NCBI GenBank assembly: GCA_947501635.1
Contig: CANMWT010000001.1
Location: forward strand, 62,001-126,000
Reading direction: 5' to 3'
DNA: 64,000 nt
DNA from: an uncultured Roseobacter sp.
GTDB lineage: Bacteria > Pseudomonadota > Alphaproteobacteria > Rhodobacterales > Rhodobacteraceae
A model generated the notes under the pieces. It worked only from the letters and a program-made list of their open reading frames with translations. It made no database searches and was not told the origin of the DNA. The position numbers and the translations under genes are program-made. This document shows, piece after piece, positions 8,188-17,155 of this stretch. The first letter of the stretch is position 1; each line of letters begins with the position of its first letter.

Positions 8188-8514
8188 ATGGATATGAAAG
8201 CAGTATCAGCTATTCAGAACTTCACCAACGCCCGCTCGGCGTCGGCGATACAAAACTATGAAAACGCGCGGCCGGCAACCGAAGCTGAACCGAAAACCGA
8301 ATCTGCGACGCAAACACTTGTGCAAGTTGCGCAGGATTTTGCGGCGACGCTTGCGCAAACCGAAGAAACCGCAAAAGCTTCGATGATCGGTGACGCTGAC
8401 CCGCATGCGCTTGTGCAGGCTCTGGCGCAAACTGAATTGGCGGTCGAGGCAGCTGTGACCGTCCGAAACAAAGTGGTTGAAGCCTATCAGGAAATACTCC
8501 GGATGCCGGTTTGA
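8188..8514 (+). CDS. fliE: Flagellar hook-basal body complex protein FliE
   Basis: FliE joins the MS ring (FliF) to the rod. The 108-residue protein is Ala/Gln/Thr rich in its first half and has the FliE C-terminal pattern DPHALVQALAQTELAVEAAV then VRNKVVEAYQEILRMPV. The conserved family ending ...YQEIMRMPV is matched almost exactly. AAAGGAG precedes the start. The stop is 1 nt before fliQ, and the placement between flgC and fliQ is the usual order in this group. Confidence 0.95.
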   Translation: MDMKAVSAIQNFTNARSASAIQNYENARPATEAEPKTESATQTLVQVAQDFAATLAQTEETAKASMIGDADPHALVQALAQTELAVEAAVTVRNKVVEAYQEILRMPV

Positions 8515-8515
8515 T

Positions 8516-8785
8516 ATGGCTGACCAGATCGTTTTCTTTGATACGTTGAGGCACGGTTTGTGGATAGCTGTCCTGATCTCAATACCGGTGCTGTCCGCCG
8601 CTCTTGTCACAGGCGTGTCCATCGGATTGATACAGGCGTTGACGTCCATCCAGGAAATGACACTGACATTCGTACCGAAACTCGCGGCCATCGTTTTGGT
8701 ATTCTGGCTGTCAATGGGATTCATGACGCAAACGCTGGTGTCGTTCTTTCAAGAACAGGTTGTCCCTTTGATTGTAGGAGGTTGA
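8516..8785 (+). CDS. fliQ: Flagellar export gate protein FliQ
   Basis: FliQ is a two-helix membrane hairpin of the FliPQR core export gate. The 89-residue product has two hydrophobic segments (about 17-40 and 52-74) around the family motif LIQALTSIQEMTLTFVPKL. The ATG at 8516 follows the fliE stop by one base; the longer reading frame from 8477 would only add residues out of the fliE end. Its partners fliP (24447) and fliR (13497) are elsewhere in the window. Confidence 0.95.
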   Translation: MADQIVFFDTLRHGLWIAVLISIPVLSAALVTGVSIGLIQALTSIQEMTLTFVPKLAAIVLVFWLSMGFMTQTLVSFFQEQVVPLIVGG

Positions 8786-8786
8786 G

Positions 8787-9500
8787 ATGGAAAATGCTGG
8801 GTATACAACAGTTACAAGGCAATCTGGTTTGCAGCGTGAAATGCGCGTCATCGCAAACAACATCGCCAATGCCGCTACATCCGGCTTCCAGCAGGAAGGC
8901 ATTGTTTTCTCTGAATATGTCAAGTCGGTCGATGGCGCGTCCAGCATTTCCATGGGTCAGGCAAATGCACGCCATACGTCCTTTTCTCAGGGTGCTTTGA
9001 CACAAACTGGCGGGCAATTCGATTTCGCGATCGAGGGAGAAGGTTTTTTCCTGGTCGAAACGCCTGCGGGGCAAAGATTAACGCGCGCGGGCGGGTTCTC
9101 ACCCAATGCCGAGGGCGATCTGGTAACGGCTGATGGCTATCGCGTATTGGGCCCCGATGGGACGCCTGTGTTCATTCCCGCCGGCGCAGATGACATATCG
9201 GTGTCTGCAGACGGAACCATTTCAAGCAATGGTGATCCGCTTGGACAAGTTGGAGTTGTGCAACCTGAAAACCCACAAGGTCTTGTGCGCGAAGATGGTG
9301 TGATGTTCCGCGCGGACGAAGGTTTCCAGCCGTCGGATCGGGGCCGGATTTTGCAGCGCTTTATCGAAAGCTCGAATGTGAACCCAATTCTGCAGCTTAC
9401 CCGCATGATTGAAGTGCAGCGCGCTTACGAACTCGGAGCGAGCTTTCTGGAGGCTGAAGACGAAAGAGTGCGTCAGGCGATGCGCGCAATATCCCAATAG
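8787..9500 (+). CDS. flgF: Flagellar rod protein FlgF
   Basis: FlgF is a proximal rod protein of the FlgE/F/G family. The 237-residue product has the N-terminal motif MRVIANNIANAATSGFQQEG, the family core FDFAIEGEGFFLVETPAGQR then LTRAGGFSPNAEGDLVTADG, and the C-terminal SSNVNPILQLTRMIEVQRAY that distinguishes FlgF/FlgG. GGAGG lies directly before the start, one base after fliQ. The shorter length than FlgG (261) and its position before flgG support FlgF. Confidence 0.93.
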   Translation: MENAGYTTVTRQSGLQREMRVIANNIANAATSGFQQEGIVFSEYVKSVDGASSISMGQANARHTSFSQGALTQTGGQFDFAIEGEGFFLVETPAGQRLTRAGGFSPNAEGDLVTADGYRVLGPDGTPVFIPAGADDISVSADGTISSNGDPLGQVGVVQPENPQGLVREDGVMFRADEGFQPSDRGRILQRFIESSNVNPILQLTRMIEVQRAYELGASFLEAEDERVRQAMRAISQ

Positions 9501-9528
9501 TCAGTTTACAGTTTAACGAGGACGAATA

Positions 9529-10314
9529 ATGCGAGCTTTAAAGATTGCAGCCACGGGCATGAGCGCTCAACAACTGCGTGTAGAAACCATTTCAAATAAC
9601 CTTTCGAACATGAGCACGACGGGCTACAACGCGCGACGTGCCGAGTTTGCGGACCTTCACTATCAACAAATGGCGCGCCCGGGTACGATCAATGCAACAG
9701 ACGGGACAGTGTTGCCAACTGGTGTGCAACTCGGGCTGGGGGTCAGACCTTCGGCCGTTTCCGTTGTCTTGCAACAAGGGTCGCTGGGCGCCACTGGGGG
9801 AGACCTGGATCTCGCGATCGAGGGTAGCGGCTATCTGGAAGTGACCCTGCCTTCGGGCCTTTCCGCATATACGCGTGACGGCGGATTGAAGCGCGACGGT
9901 GAGGGGTTGATCGTAACATCAGACGGCTACCCGGTAGAACCGGAGATTGTCATTCCGGATGATGCGCGAAGTATCTCAATAAACGCTTCGGGCGAAGTAT
10001 TTGCCTATTTTTCGGACGCACCCGAGGCGCAGTTGCTTGGTCAGTTCAACATGGTCGGCTTTACCAATCCAAAAGGTTTGGAGGCCTTGGGTGGCAATCT
10101 TTTTGCCGAGACCGAAGCGTCCGGTGCCGCATTGGTGTCAACGCCGGGAGAAGATGGGTTGGGCACGGTAAGGCAGGGGTATCTCGAAGACAGCTCGGTT
10201 GATGCGGTACGCGAGATCACGGAATTGATTGAAGCACAACGCGGGTACGAAATGAATGCAAAAGTTATCTCGGCCGCGGATCAGATGATGGGCGCAACGA
10301 CGCAGATCCGATGA
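9529..10314 (+). CDS. flgG: Flagellar distal rod protein FlgG
   Basis: FlgG builds the distal rod that crosses the P and L rings. The 261-residue product has MRALKIAATGMSAQQLRVET with ISNNLSNMSTTGYNARRAEF, the central DLDLAIEGSGYLEVTLPSG, and the C-terminal DSSVDAVREITELIEAQRGY followed by NAKVISAADQMMGATTQIR. An ACGAGGA site precedes the ATG. It overlaps flgA by 4 nt. Confidence 0.95.
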   Translation: MRALKIAATGMSAQQLRVETISNNLSNMSTTGYNARRAEFADLHYQQMARPGTINATDGTVLPTGVQLGLGVRPSAVSVVLQQGSLGATGGDLDLAIEGSGYLEVTLPSGLSAYTRDGGLKRDGEGLIVTSDGYPVEPEIVIPDDARSISINASGEVFAYFSDAPEAQLLGQFNMVGFTNPKGLEALGGNLFAETEASGAALVSTPGEDGLGTVRQGYLEDSSVDAVREITELIEAQRGYEMNAKVISAADQMMGATTQIR

Positions 10315-10733
10315 TTAAGTTGAGTATGATTTTTTGGGCTCTTTTTTTGGGCTCGGTGGCTTTTGCGGAAAGCGTCGTGCCGACGCGGACGATCAGGGCT
10401 GATGCGGAAATTGGTGCAAAAGATGTAACGCTAAAAGAGGTTTCAAATCCTAGCGCTTACACCCGTTTGGCAGATGTTATCGGGCAGGAGGCGCGGGTCA
10501 CGCTGTATGCAGGGCGTCCCATTCTTTTCGATGACATCGGGCCGCCGGCCGTGGTCGCACGCAATCAAATTGTCTTGCTACAGTACAACTCTGCCGGTCT
10601 GCGCATCGTGACAGAAGGCAGATCACTTCAGCGCGGCGGTGTCGGGGACCGGATTCGGATCATGAATCTGGACTCTCGCGCGACGTTGTTTGGTCAGGTT
10701 CAAGAGGATGGAACCATCAATGTGTCAAAGTAG
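10311..10733 (+). CDS. flgA: Flagellar P-ring assembly chaperone FlgA
   Basis: FlgA is a periplasmic chaperone that helps FlgI assemble into the P ring. The 140-residue product has an N-terminal signal peptide (MIKLSMIFWALFLGSVAFA) and the SAF-like C-terminal half, seen as YAGRPILFDDIGPPAVVARN then QIVLLQYNSAGLRIVTEGR. It is shorter than enterobacterial FlgA because the first domain is missing, as is usual in this group. ATGA overlap with flgG and a 14-nt overlap with flgH. Confidence 0.9.
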   Translation: MIKLSMIFWALFLGSVAFAESVVPTRTIRADAEIGAKDVTLKEVSNPSAYTRLADVIGQEARVTLYAGRPILFDDIGPPAVVARNQIVLLQYNSAGLRIVTEGRSLQRGGVGDRIRIMNLDSRATLFGQVQEDGTINVSK

Positions 10734-11475
10734 AAAGTCTACCAGAACCCCTGGAATTGTGCTCGGGGTAGCCCTTGTGCTTGTGGTGTCCGGATGTGCT
10801 CGCTTTGACCACATTGGCAAAGCACCGTCCTTTAGCCCGGCTACCGCGACGAAAGAACACAATGCGATGCTGTCGCCGGGGTTGCCGCTAAGGATTGACA
10901 CTGGAACACCCACGGAAGCCGCATCTCTGTGGTCAGGAGCGCGCCAGTCTCTACTGGGTGATCGGCGCGCGATCCAGCAGGGTGACATCCTAACGGTCGT
11001 GATCGAGATTGATGAGGAAGCCGAAATTTCCAATGCAACAGACAGGTCACGATCTGGAACTGAAAGTCTTGGCGTGCCGGACCTCTTCGGCGTGCCGCAA
11101 CGACTGGAGCGTGAATTGCCCGACGGCGCTTCGTTTGCGGATGCCGTATCCATAAATTCCAGTTCGTCATCTTCAGGAGATGGCTCGGTTCGTCGCAACG
11201 AAAAACTGACGTTGCGCGTTGCCGCCACGATTGTAGACGTTCTGCCGAATGGTGTTTTAGCCATTTCCGGCAGCCAGGAGTTGCGTGTGAACTTCGAAAT
11301 GCGCGAGCTTTTGGTGTCTGGTTACGTTCGGCCGGAGGATATCTCGCGGAAGAATGAAATAACCTACGACAAGATTGCGACGGCCCGCGTTTCGTATGGG
11401 GGGCGTGGCCAGATTACGGATGTCCAGCAACCTCGCATTGGTCAGCAAGTGCTTGATGCGGTTCTACCCTTTTGA
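10720..11475 (+). CDS. flgH: Flagellar L-ring lipoprotein FlgH
   Basis: FlgH forms the outer-membrane L ring around the rod. The 251-residue product has a lipoprotein signal with lipobox VSGC (Cys26), the motif SLLGDRRAIQQGDILTVVIE, a Ser-rich loop, and the C-terminal core VSGYVRPEDISRKNEITYDK. The ATG at 10720 is chosen because AGAGGA lies about 11 nt upstream and the signal peptide then has normal length; an in-frame ATG at 10708 is also possible. It overlaps flgA. Confidence 0.95.
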   Translation: MCQSRKSTRTPGIVLGVALVLVVSGCARFDHIGKAPSFSPATATKEHNAMLSPGLPLRIDTGTPTEAASLWSGARQSLLGDRRAIQQGDILTVVIEIDEEAEISNATDRSRSGTESLGVPDLFGVPQRLERELPDGASFADAVSINSSSSSSGDGSVRRNEKLTLRVAATIVDVLPNGVLAISGSQELRVNFEMRELLVSGYVRPEDISRKNEITYDKIATARVSYGGRGQITDVQQPRIGQQVLDAVLPF

Positions 11476-11485
11476 GGTGCAGTAA

Positions 11486-11977
11486 ATGCGCAAGATTTTG
11501 CCTTTTCTACTCTTGCTTGTCGGCACCGGTGCTGGGGTCGGCGCGGGGGTCTATTTGCGGCCTTCTCCACAAGAGCTCACGGACCAGCATCCCAGCGAAG
11601 TTGACGCTGATCTCGTACGTGAATCCTCACAGAACGAACAACCTGTAGACGGCAAAGAATACATCAAACTAAGCAACCAGTTTGTCGTGCCGATTGTCGA
11701 AGATGACCGGATTGCATCCATGGTTGTGATGACTTTGAGCGTTGAGACGGGGGAGGGGCAGGGGCAGCAAGTCTATGATCTGGAGCCCAAGATAAGAGAC
11801 GTCTTCTTGCGCGTGCTTTTCGATCATGCGGCCATAGGCGGATTTCGCGGAGCATTTCTGAACAATGACAACCTGGACACCGTTCGCCGAAACTTGATTA
11901 ACGCTGCGTTCAAGAGTTTTGGCGAAGATATCATAAGTGACGTACTGATCTTCGAGATTGCGCGACAGGACTACTAG
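11486..11977 (+). CDS. FliL-like flagellar basal body protein (second FliL paralogue)
   Basis: FliL proteins are single-pass inner membrane proteins around the stator that help torque and stator stability. The 163-residue product has one N-terminal membrane helix (LPFLLLLVGTGAGVGAGVYL) and a periplasmic domain of FliL type: VMTLSVETGEGQGQQVYDLE then IRDVFLRVLFDHAA. It is last in the flgB operon, 10 nt after flgH. A clear second FliL gene lies at 21323-21811. The C-terminal part differs enough from that copy that the two probably have separate partners. Confidence 0.8.
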   Translation: MRKILPFLLLLVGTGAGVGAGVYLRPSPQELTDQHPSEVDADLVRESSQNEQPVDGKEYIKLSNQFVVPIVEDDRIASMVVMTLSVETGEGQGQQVYDLEPKIRDVFLRVLFDHAAIGGFRGAFLNNDNLDTVRRNLINAAFKSFGEDIISDVLIFEIARQDY

Positions 11978-11987
11978 CGCCTTAGGT

Positions 11988-12004
11988 GGCAGAGGTCATC
12001 TGCC
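11988..12004. terminator. Hairpin at the convergent ends of the fliL2 and FliJ-like genes
   Basis: GGCAGA (11988-11993) pairs with TCTGCC (11999-12004) across a 5-nt loop, right where the two operons converge. There is no T run, so a weak or Rho-assisted end is all that can be suggested. Confidence 0.3.
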
Positions 12005-12415
12005 CGAAGTGGATTTCACAACCTGTTGTTCCATCGTCTGACTTAAGCGCTTTGTTTGAGCAGCTTTGTTCGCCTGCTTGCGCGCTTTGCCAAGCAAGCC
12101 ACGACACGCCAGAAGCTTGCCATAGTCCTTTTTGACACGCCCTTTCATAGCTTCTTTCTGCGCCAGAGCCTGAGCCAGCTCGATGTTCAGGCTGGTTCTC
12201 GTACGCCCCAGCCAAGCTTGCCACACCACGTCAGCGCCAATCGCTTTCATCTGTGTATGTCCCGACTCTTCCGACGCTTTTGCCATCCGGTCAAGTTTTG
12301 CGAGGTCGTCTCGTAACTTCGCTTCCACTGAAGCGAATTTTGCAAAAACACGTTGTCTTTCCTGGAACTTGATTTCGAGAAGCGTTTCAATTGAATTCAA
12401 CTCATTGCTTTTCAT
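11996..12415 (-). CDS. FliJ-like flagellar coiled-coil protein
   Basis: The 139-residue product is almost entirely charged helix (LLEIKFQERQRVFAKFASVE, then AKLRDDLAKLDRMAKASEE) with no membrane segment, matching FliJ, the coiled-coil stalk that links the FliI ATPase with FlhA. It is translationally coupled to flhB by ATGA and ends the long leftward operon. Sequence conservation of FliJ is low, and fliI is not adjacent, so the call is from size, shape and context. Confidence 0.55.
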   Translation of the reverse strand: MKSNELNSIETLLEIKFQERQRVFAKFASVEAKLRDDLAKLDRMAKASEESGHTQMKAIGADVVWQAWLGRTRTSLNIELAQALAQKEAMKGRVKKDYGKLLACRGLLGKARKQANKAAQTKRLSQTMEQQVVKSTSGR

Positions 12416-13500
12416 ATTCCGCGCCGCCTCGCTTTTTGGCGCATAGCTTCGGCAAATCGGATGGCTGCGGCGACAGCTTTGTAGTGTTCAGGCGCGATCT
12501 GTTGGCCGACTTCGGTTGTCGCATGCAGCGCTCTTGCAGTTGGGGGATCACTGTGAATTGGTACAGCATTTTCAGACGCGATCTCGCGGATGCGCAAAGC
12601 AAGCGCATCCGTTCCTTTTGCCACGCATTCTGGTGCCTGCCCAGGACGTCGATCCCATTTCAGGGCGACAGCATAATGGGTCGGGTTCACAATGATAACA
12701 TCGGCGCGGGCAACGTCCGCCGCCATCTGAGAACCTGCGATCTCCTGTGCACGCTGGCGCCGCTCCTGTTTCATATGCGGATCACCTTCGCTATTCTTGG
12801 TCTCGTCCATGATCTCCTTGCGAGACATTCTGTTTTTTCGCAGGTGTTCAAAGTGTTGCCAGATCGCGTCGCCCCCACCGATGACAACCGAAACCACAAC
12901 AACGACAATCAGGAAGTCGATGCAAACTGTGCCCAAGAGCATTGTAACGTTCTGAGGCGTAGCGTTCAAAGCCGCGATCATATCGTCGAGGCGCAGATAA
13001 AGAAATACGGCGAGGCACAGCGAGTAGATGCACAGTTTGAGAAAGCTCAAAAGAAACTGAAACAGCCCATTGCGGCCGTATTTGTTTTTTGCATTGGACA
13101 ACAATGAGATTTTGGCAAGCTTTGGCGCAATTTTTGTTGGAGCAAAAACAATGCCCCGCGTGGCGAAGAGGGTGAGCAGTACCGCAATGGCCGGAAGGGC
13201 GAAGACTGGCAAAAGTGAGGCTGCGATAGACTTTAAAACGCCCATTGCCGGTGCAGCTGCGGCCCCGCCGAAAAAGAGCGGTGCGATCTGCGCCGACTGC
13301 CCGATCATCACACCCATGGAGCCGCCCAGCTGCAATAATCCGTTGAGTCCAAACCCCAGAAACGCGACGAGAAGGCCGGCGTAGGATGCCGCTGTCAGCA
13401 GTTCCGCTGATCTGGCAAATTCGCCTTTCTTTCGGGCTTCCAAGAGCTTTTGAGGTGTCGCTTCGAACGACTTGTCGGTGTCGTCGCTCTGATTGCTCAC
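12412..13500 (-). CDS. flhB: Flagellar export gate switch protein FlhB
   Basis: FlhB is the export-gate component that switches substrate class after self-cleavage. The 362-residue product has an N-terminal SDDTDKSFEATPQKLLEARK then KGEFARSAEL, four membrane helices, and the cleavage motif NPTH at 272-275 followed by YAVALKWD. The start is the GTG at 13500, which overlaps the fliR stop (GTGA); the longer frame to 13551 runs into fliR. The C-terminal domain is complete. Confidence 0.95.
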   Translation of the reverse strand: MSNQSDDTDKSFEATPQKLLEARKKGEFARSAELLTAASYAGLLVAFLGFGLNGLLQLGGSMGVMIGQSAQIAPLFFGGAAAAPAMGVLKSIAASLLPVFALPAIAVLLTLFATRGIVFAPTKIAPKLAKISLLSNAKNKYGRNGLFQFLLSFLKLCIYSLCLAVFLYLRLDDMIAALNATPQNVTMLLGTVCIDFLIVVVVVSVVIGGGDAIWQHFEHLRKNRMSRKEIMDETKNSEGDPHMKQERRQRAQEIAGSQMAADVARADVIIVNPTHYAVALKWDRRPGQAPECVAKGTDALALRIREIASENAVPIHSDPPTARALHATTEVGQQIAPEHYKAVAAAIRFAEAMRQKARRRGI

Positions 13501-14267
13501 GGGATGTTCCCGATCGGGTTGGCCATGAAGCTGTCGATTGCATCCAGCCACACGGACAAAATGTAAGGCGCCGACACCATCAAAAGAGCCAAGCCACCCA
13601 ATGTGATGACCGGTGCACCGACAAATGCGACCATAAGTTGAGGCATCGCACGGTTAATTGCGCCAAGAGCAAAGTTATATAGTACAGACAGGATGACAAA
13701 AGGTGCCGCCAGCGTAAACGCGAGGGCAAATGCATTTGATACCTGTGCGACCCCCCAATCCGAGATCGCAGCGGCTTCAGTGAACCGGCCGGGTGGCAAA
13801 AACTGATATGAAATTAGGATTAATTGGGCTGCTTTGACATGCAGACCGTTCATTACAGCCAAGGCCATGCCGCCAACGACGAGAATGTATCCCATGGCCG
13901 GCAGTGGATCTACCGCAGCGCCACCCAGTACTTGCGAAAGGGACGTGGACTGCGCCGCGATCGATCCTGCAGTTTGTAAAGCGAGGATGAACAGTCTTAC
14001 GCCGACACCTACGATAAGGCCGGCTGTGATCTCAGCAAGAATAAGCAAGCTCACCTCACCGATGTTTCGCGCGTCTACATCTAATTGCACGGCCGGTGCG
14101 ACGATCACAGTAAATGCAACGGCAACGGCAAGTTTGACCCTTGCGGGCACAGACCTTTCTCCGAATGCCGGTAGCATGGACACCATCGCGCCAACGCGCA
14201 GGAAAACAGCAAATCCATGCCAGATAGCCTCATTTAGAAGCGGTAAAACCTGTTCCAGCGCCGTCAC
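13497..14267 (-). CDS. fliR: Flagellar export gate protein FliR
   Basis: FliR sits at the tip of the FliPQR gate and closes the helical pore. The 256-residue product is a multi-pass membrane protein with GFAVFLRVGAMVSMLPAFGE near the start, RVKLAVAVAFTVIVAPAVQL, and the C-terminal NRAMPQLMVAFVGAPVITLG. It overlaps flhA upstream and flhB downstream by 4 nt each, so all three gate genes are coupled. Confidence 0.95.
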   Translation of the reverse strand: MTALEQVLPLLNEAIWHGFAVFLRVGAMVSMLPAFGERSVPARVKLAVAVAFTVIVAPAVQLDVDARNIGEVSLLILAEITAGLIVGVGVRLFILALQTAGSIAAQSTSLSQVLGGAAVDPLPAMGYILVVGGMALAVMNGLHVKAAQLILISYQFLPPGRFTEAAAISDWGVAQVSNAFALAFTLAAPFVILSVLYNFALGAINRAMPQLMVAFVGAPVITLGGLALLMVSAPYILSVWLDAIDSFMANPIGNIP

Positions 14268-16345
14268 GCTGCAACAACACCCACCAGAGAGGGACGCGCA
14301 TCCAACCCGATTTCTTCAAAGGACAATACAGGATTCGAGATGCCTTTTGCGCGCATAACCGTACGCAAGAACCGGCGCCTGCGTGTATTGGTCACCAAAG
14401 CCGGATGAATTCCGTTTTTGTTTGCAGCCAACAGCTTGTCGGAAACGCTTTCTGCCAGATGATTGAACAGATCTGGAGGCAGCGCAATGTCCAAACCCCG
14501 GTCCCCATCCACTTGATAGGTGTTGAAGGTTTCTTCCCATTCGGGTGCAAGTTGGATCAATGGCAAAGTTCCGTCATCACGACGTATCTCCGCGACAAGC
14601 TGGAACCCAAGGCGTTGGCGTACGTGTTCGCAAATGGCTTCAATTTGAGAGTTTTGACCTCTTGCTTCTGCTGTGGCCTCCAGAATGAGCGGCATGTTTC
14701 GTATGGAGACCTGCTCATCCAGTAAGAGGCGCAACACCGCGTGCAAGATGTCGGTCGGCACTTTGTCGGGGATCATCTCGTCAAGTAGTTTCCGATTTGC
14801 TTCGGCGCGGGAAGGGTCAGAAATATTGGTCAATTCAGTAAGCAGGCGGCGCAGGGATTTCAGCGTGAACAGCCGACTGAGGTTCCGCTTCACAGTCTCC
14901 AGCAGATGCGTCGCGAGAATCTCCGCTGGCGTTATGAGTGTCAAACCTTCCAGTGCGGCGGCTTCCTGGTCGCGACGGTTGATCCACCTCGCCGGTGCGC
15001 CGTAAACCGGTTCTTGCGTATCGGTCCCGCCCGGAAGCTTCACGGGCTCTTCAGGGATGAGCGCGAGAATCTGATCGGGATTGAGCTGAGCGCGGGCCTG
15101 TTCGACACCTTGTATATTCAAAACGTAGGTCCCGACAGGAAGTGACGCGTTGTCTGTGAGACGTATTTCAGGAAGTATTAAGCCATAGACTGTAGCGACA
15201 TGTGTGCGCATGTTGGTAATTCGCGCATCGAGCCCGGTACCCGGGTCCAGTACCATGTTGACAAGATCCGGTGCGAACTCGACGTGGACGTCGTCAATTT
15301 CAAGAATATCACCCAGCGCATTGTTGCTTTGAGGTTCTTCTTCGGTGATGTCATTTGGAGTGTCCTGCGCCGATTTTTGATTTTTGAACAAAAGATAGGC
15401 CGCAAGGGACAAAGCGATGCTGCCACCAATAAAGGGTAGAAACGGCAACCCCGGAAAAAGTGCAAACAGACCCATCAGAACTGCGACTGTTGCAAGTGCC
15501 GCGGGGTGTTTTCCCAGTTGTCCGAATACCGCCAGATCGGTCGCCCCTTGCGCACCGCCACGCGCCAGTAGCAAAGCAGACGCAATGGAAATTACTACCG
15601 CTGGAATTTGCGATACCAATCCGTCGCCCACAGTGAGAATCGCATAGGTTTCAAAAGCCTGACCAATTGGCATGCGGTGGACTGCGATTCCCATAACTAG
15701 CCCAGCCACCAAATTAAGCAGAGTAATCAGCAGGCCGGCCACCGCATCCCCTTTGACAAACTTTGAGGCGCCATCAAGCGAACCAAAAAAAGTCGTTTCT
15801 TGCTGTTCTCGTTCCCTGCGTTCGCGGGCTTCGATATGAGTGATCGCGCCAGCCGCCATATCGCTGTCAATCGCCAGTTGCTTGCCCGGCATGCCATCCA
15901 GTGCAAAACGTGCGCCAACTTCTGCCATTCTGGTTGCGCCTTTGGTGATCACCATGAAGTTCACGATGAGAAGAACGCAAAACACGACGAGCCCCAGAAA
16001 TACATTTCCGCCCATCACGAATTGGGCGAAGCCTTCGATTACTTCTCCTGCGGCGTCGGTGCCTGTGTGACCTTGCCCGATTATGAGTTTCGTTGAAGAT
16101 ACGTTCAGGGACAGCCTGAGCATCAAGGAGGCGAGCAGGATCGTTGGGAACGAAGAAAAATCCAATGGTTTTTCAATGAAAAGTGTTATTGTGAAAATGA
16201 GAATTGCCAAGGAGAAAGATGCGGCGAGCCCCACATCGAGAATCCAGGCAGGCATTGGCAGTATCATCATAACGATGACTGCCATGAGAGCGACTGCAAG
16301 AAGAATGGTCGGGTTGAAGACCATTTTGACGGTGAGGTTGTTCAT
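14264..16345 (-). CDS. flhA: Flagellar export gate protein FlhA
   Basis: FlhA is the ring-forming export gate that uses the proton motive force and docks chaperone-substrate complexes. The 693-residue product has eight membrane helices in its first 330 residues, the FHIPEP-type loop with FALDGMPGKQLAIDSDMAAG, and a large cytoplasmic domain beginning about 350 with the motif RITNMRTHVATVYGLILPEI. Length is normal for the family. It starts 1 nt after the transglycosylase gene and overlaps fliR. Confidence 0.96.
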   Translation of the reverse strand: MNNLTVKMVFNPTILLAVALMAVIVMMILPMPAWILDVGLAASFSLAILIFTITLFIEKPLDFSSFPTILLASLMLRLSLNVSSTKLIIGQGHTGTDAAGEVIEGFAQFVMGGNVFLGLVVFCVLLIVNFMVITKGATRMAEVGARFALDGMPGKQLAIDSDMAAGAITHIEARERREREQQETTFFGSLDGASKFVKGDAVAGLLITLLNLVAGLVMGIAVHRMPIGQAFETYAILTVGDGLVSQIPAVVISIASALLLARGGAQGATDLAVFGQLGKHPAALATVAVLMGLFALFPGLPFLPFIGGSIALSLAAYLLFKNQKSAQDTPNDITEEEPQSNNALGDILEIDDVHVEFAPDLVNMVLDPGTGLDARITNMRTHVATVYGLILPEIRLTDNASLPVGTYVLNIQGVEQARAQLNPDQILALIPEEPVKLPGGTDTQEPVYGAPARWINRRDQEAAALEGLTLITPAEILATHLLETVKRNLSRLFTLKSLRRLLTELTNISDPSRAEANRKLLDEMIPDKVPTDILHAVLRLLLDEQVSIRNMPLILEATAEARGQNSQIEAICEHVRQRLGFQLVAEIRRDDGTLPLIQLAPEWEETFNTYQVDGDRGLDIALPPDLFNHLAESVSDKLLAANKNGIHPALVTNTRRRRFLRTVMRAKGISNPVLSFEEIGLDARPSLVGVVAA

Positions 16346-16346
16346 T

Positions 16347-17060
16347 CTAACCGCGCCGATCCAGATTGGCGAACCACGAACGGTTTACTCTGTTCGATTG
16401 TGGAAAAAGTGAGCCGCTGCCTGCACTGTCAGAACGTCCTCGCAACAATTGGAAATCGTTCTGTGTTTCAAGCGCTATGATTGCATCGCTCGTCGCGTTT
16501 CTTGAGGTTAGATTTTTTACAATCGGGGTGAGCCGCGCCCGATACCGGTCTGCCAATTCCGTTGTGCGGGAATGGTAGGCGCCTACGGCCGCCTGCCAAG
16601 ACCCCAGCTCTTCGTGGAGCTTTTTAAGAAATTTTGCTGCGTAGTGTGCATTCGCTTGAGGGTCCAGAAGTTGTTCGGCGTTCTTAAAGTGCGTTCCATG
16701 CCATTTGAAATTTATCTGAAAGCAGCCGACGTCGACGTTTTGGACACCGGATTGCAGTTTGTGTTCTACAAATTTTGAAGCATCTTCTTTTGTGTTGAAG
16801 TACTTCCCTTGGCCTTCCACGTTAACCGTCCACGGCCACGGCAAGAACACACCTTCTACAGTGAGCCCACTTTCGGCTCTTGCAATCGCCTGCAAAACTA
16901 AAACTGGTACACCCGACGCCTGCGCCGCGGATTTTGCCGCCGCATCGCAGGCCAATCCGTCCGGATAGCCTGGATCGTAGTTTTGTGCATAGCTTTGATG
17001 TGCACTAACCCAGCCAACAATTACCCCAATCACGGCAAACACAGTTAAGTTTTTCCGCAT
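16347..17060 (-). CDS. Periplasmic lytic transglycosylase (SLT domain), probable flagellar muramidase
   Basis: The enzyme is expected to cleave peptidoglycan to open the wall for the rod. The 237-residue product has a signal peptide (to about AHQSYAQ) and an SLT-like domain with catalytic-type Glu in IARAESGL, the segment NVDVGCFQINFKWHG and a late AVGAYHSRTTELADRYRARL. Start 17060 (ATG with GGAG upstream) is preferred to the GTG at 17072. It sits immediately before flhA, and the rod-binding protein at 2074 lacks a muramidase half, so the two probably act together, as FlgJ and SltF do in Rhodobacter sphaeroides. That pairing is inferred. Confidence 0.85.
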   Translation of the reverse strand: MRKNLTVFAVIGVIVGWVSAHQSYAQNYDPGYPDGLACDAAAKSAAQASGVPVLVLQAIARAESGLTVEGVFLPWPWTVNVEGQGKYFNTKEDASKFVEHKLQSGVQNVDVGCFQINFKWHGTHFKNAEQLLDPQANAHYAAKFLKKLHEELGSWQAAVGAYHSRTTELADRYRARLTPIVKNLTSRNATSDAIIALETQNDFQLLRGRSDSAGSGSLFPQSNRVNRSWFANLDRRG

Positions 17061-17155
17061 TCCAAGCTCCACAACTACTTTCTGTAGTGGATCAACACTT
17101 ACGGTTTATTGGTTTATTTTCTGTAACTTCTGTGGGTTTTCGAAGATGATGCTTT

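Noticed and set aside
12391-13107. Rightward frame of 238 codons opposite flhB
   Set aside because: Antisense to a clear flhB with its NPTH site.
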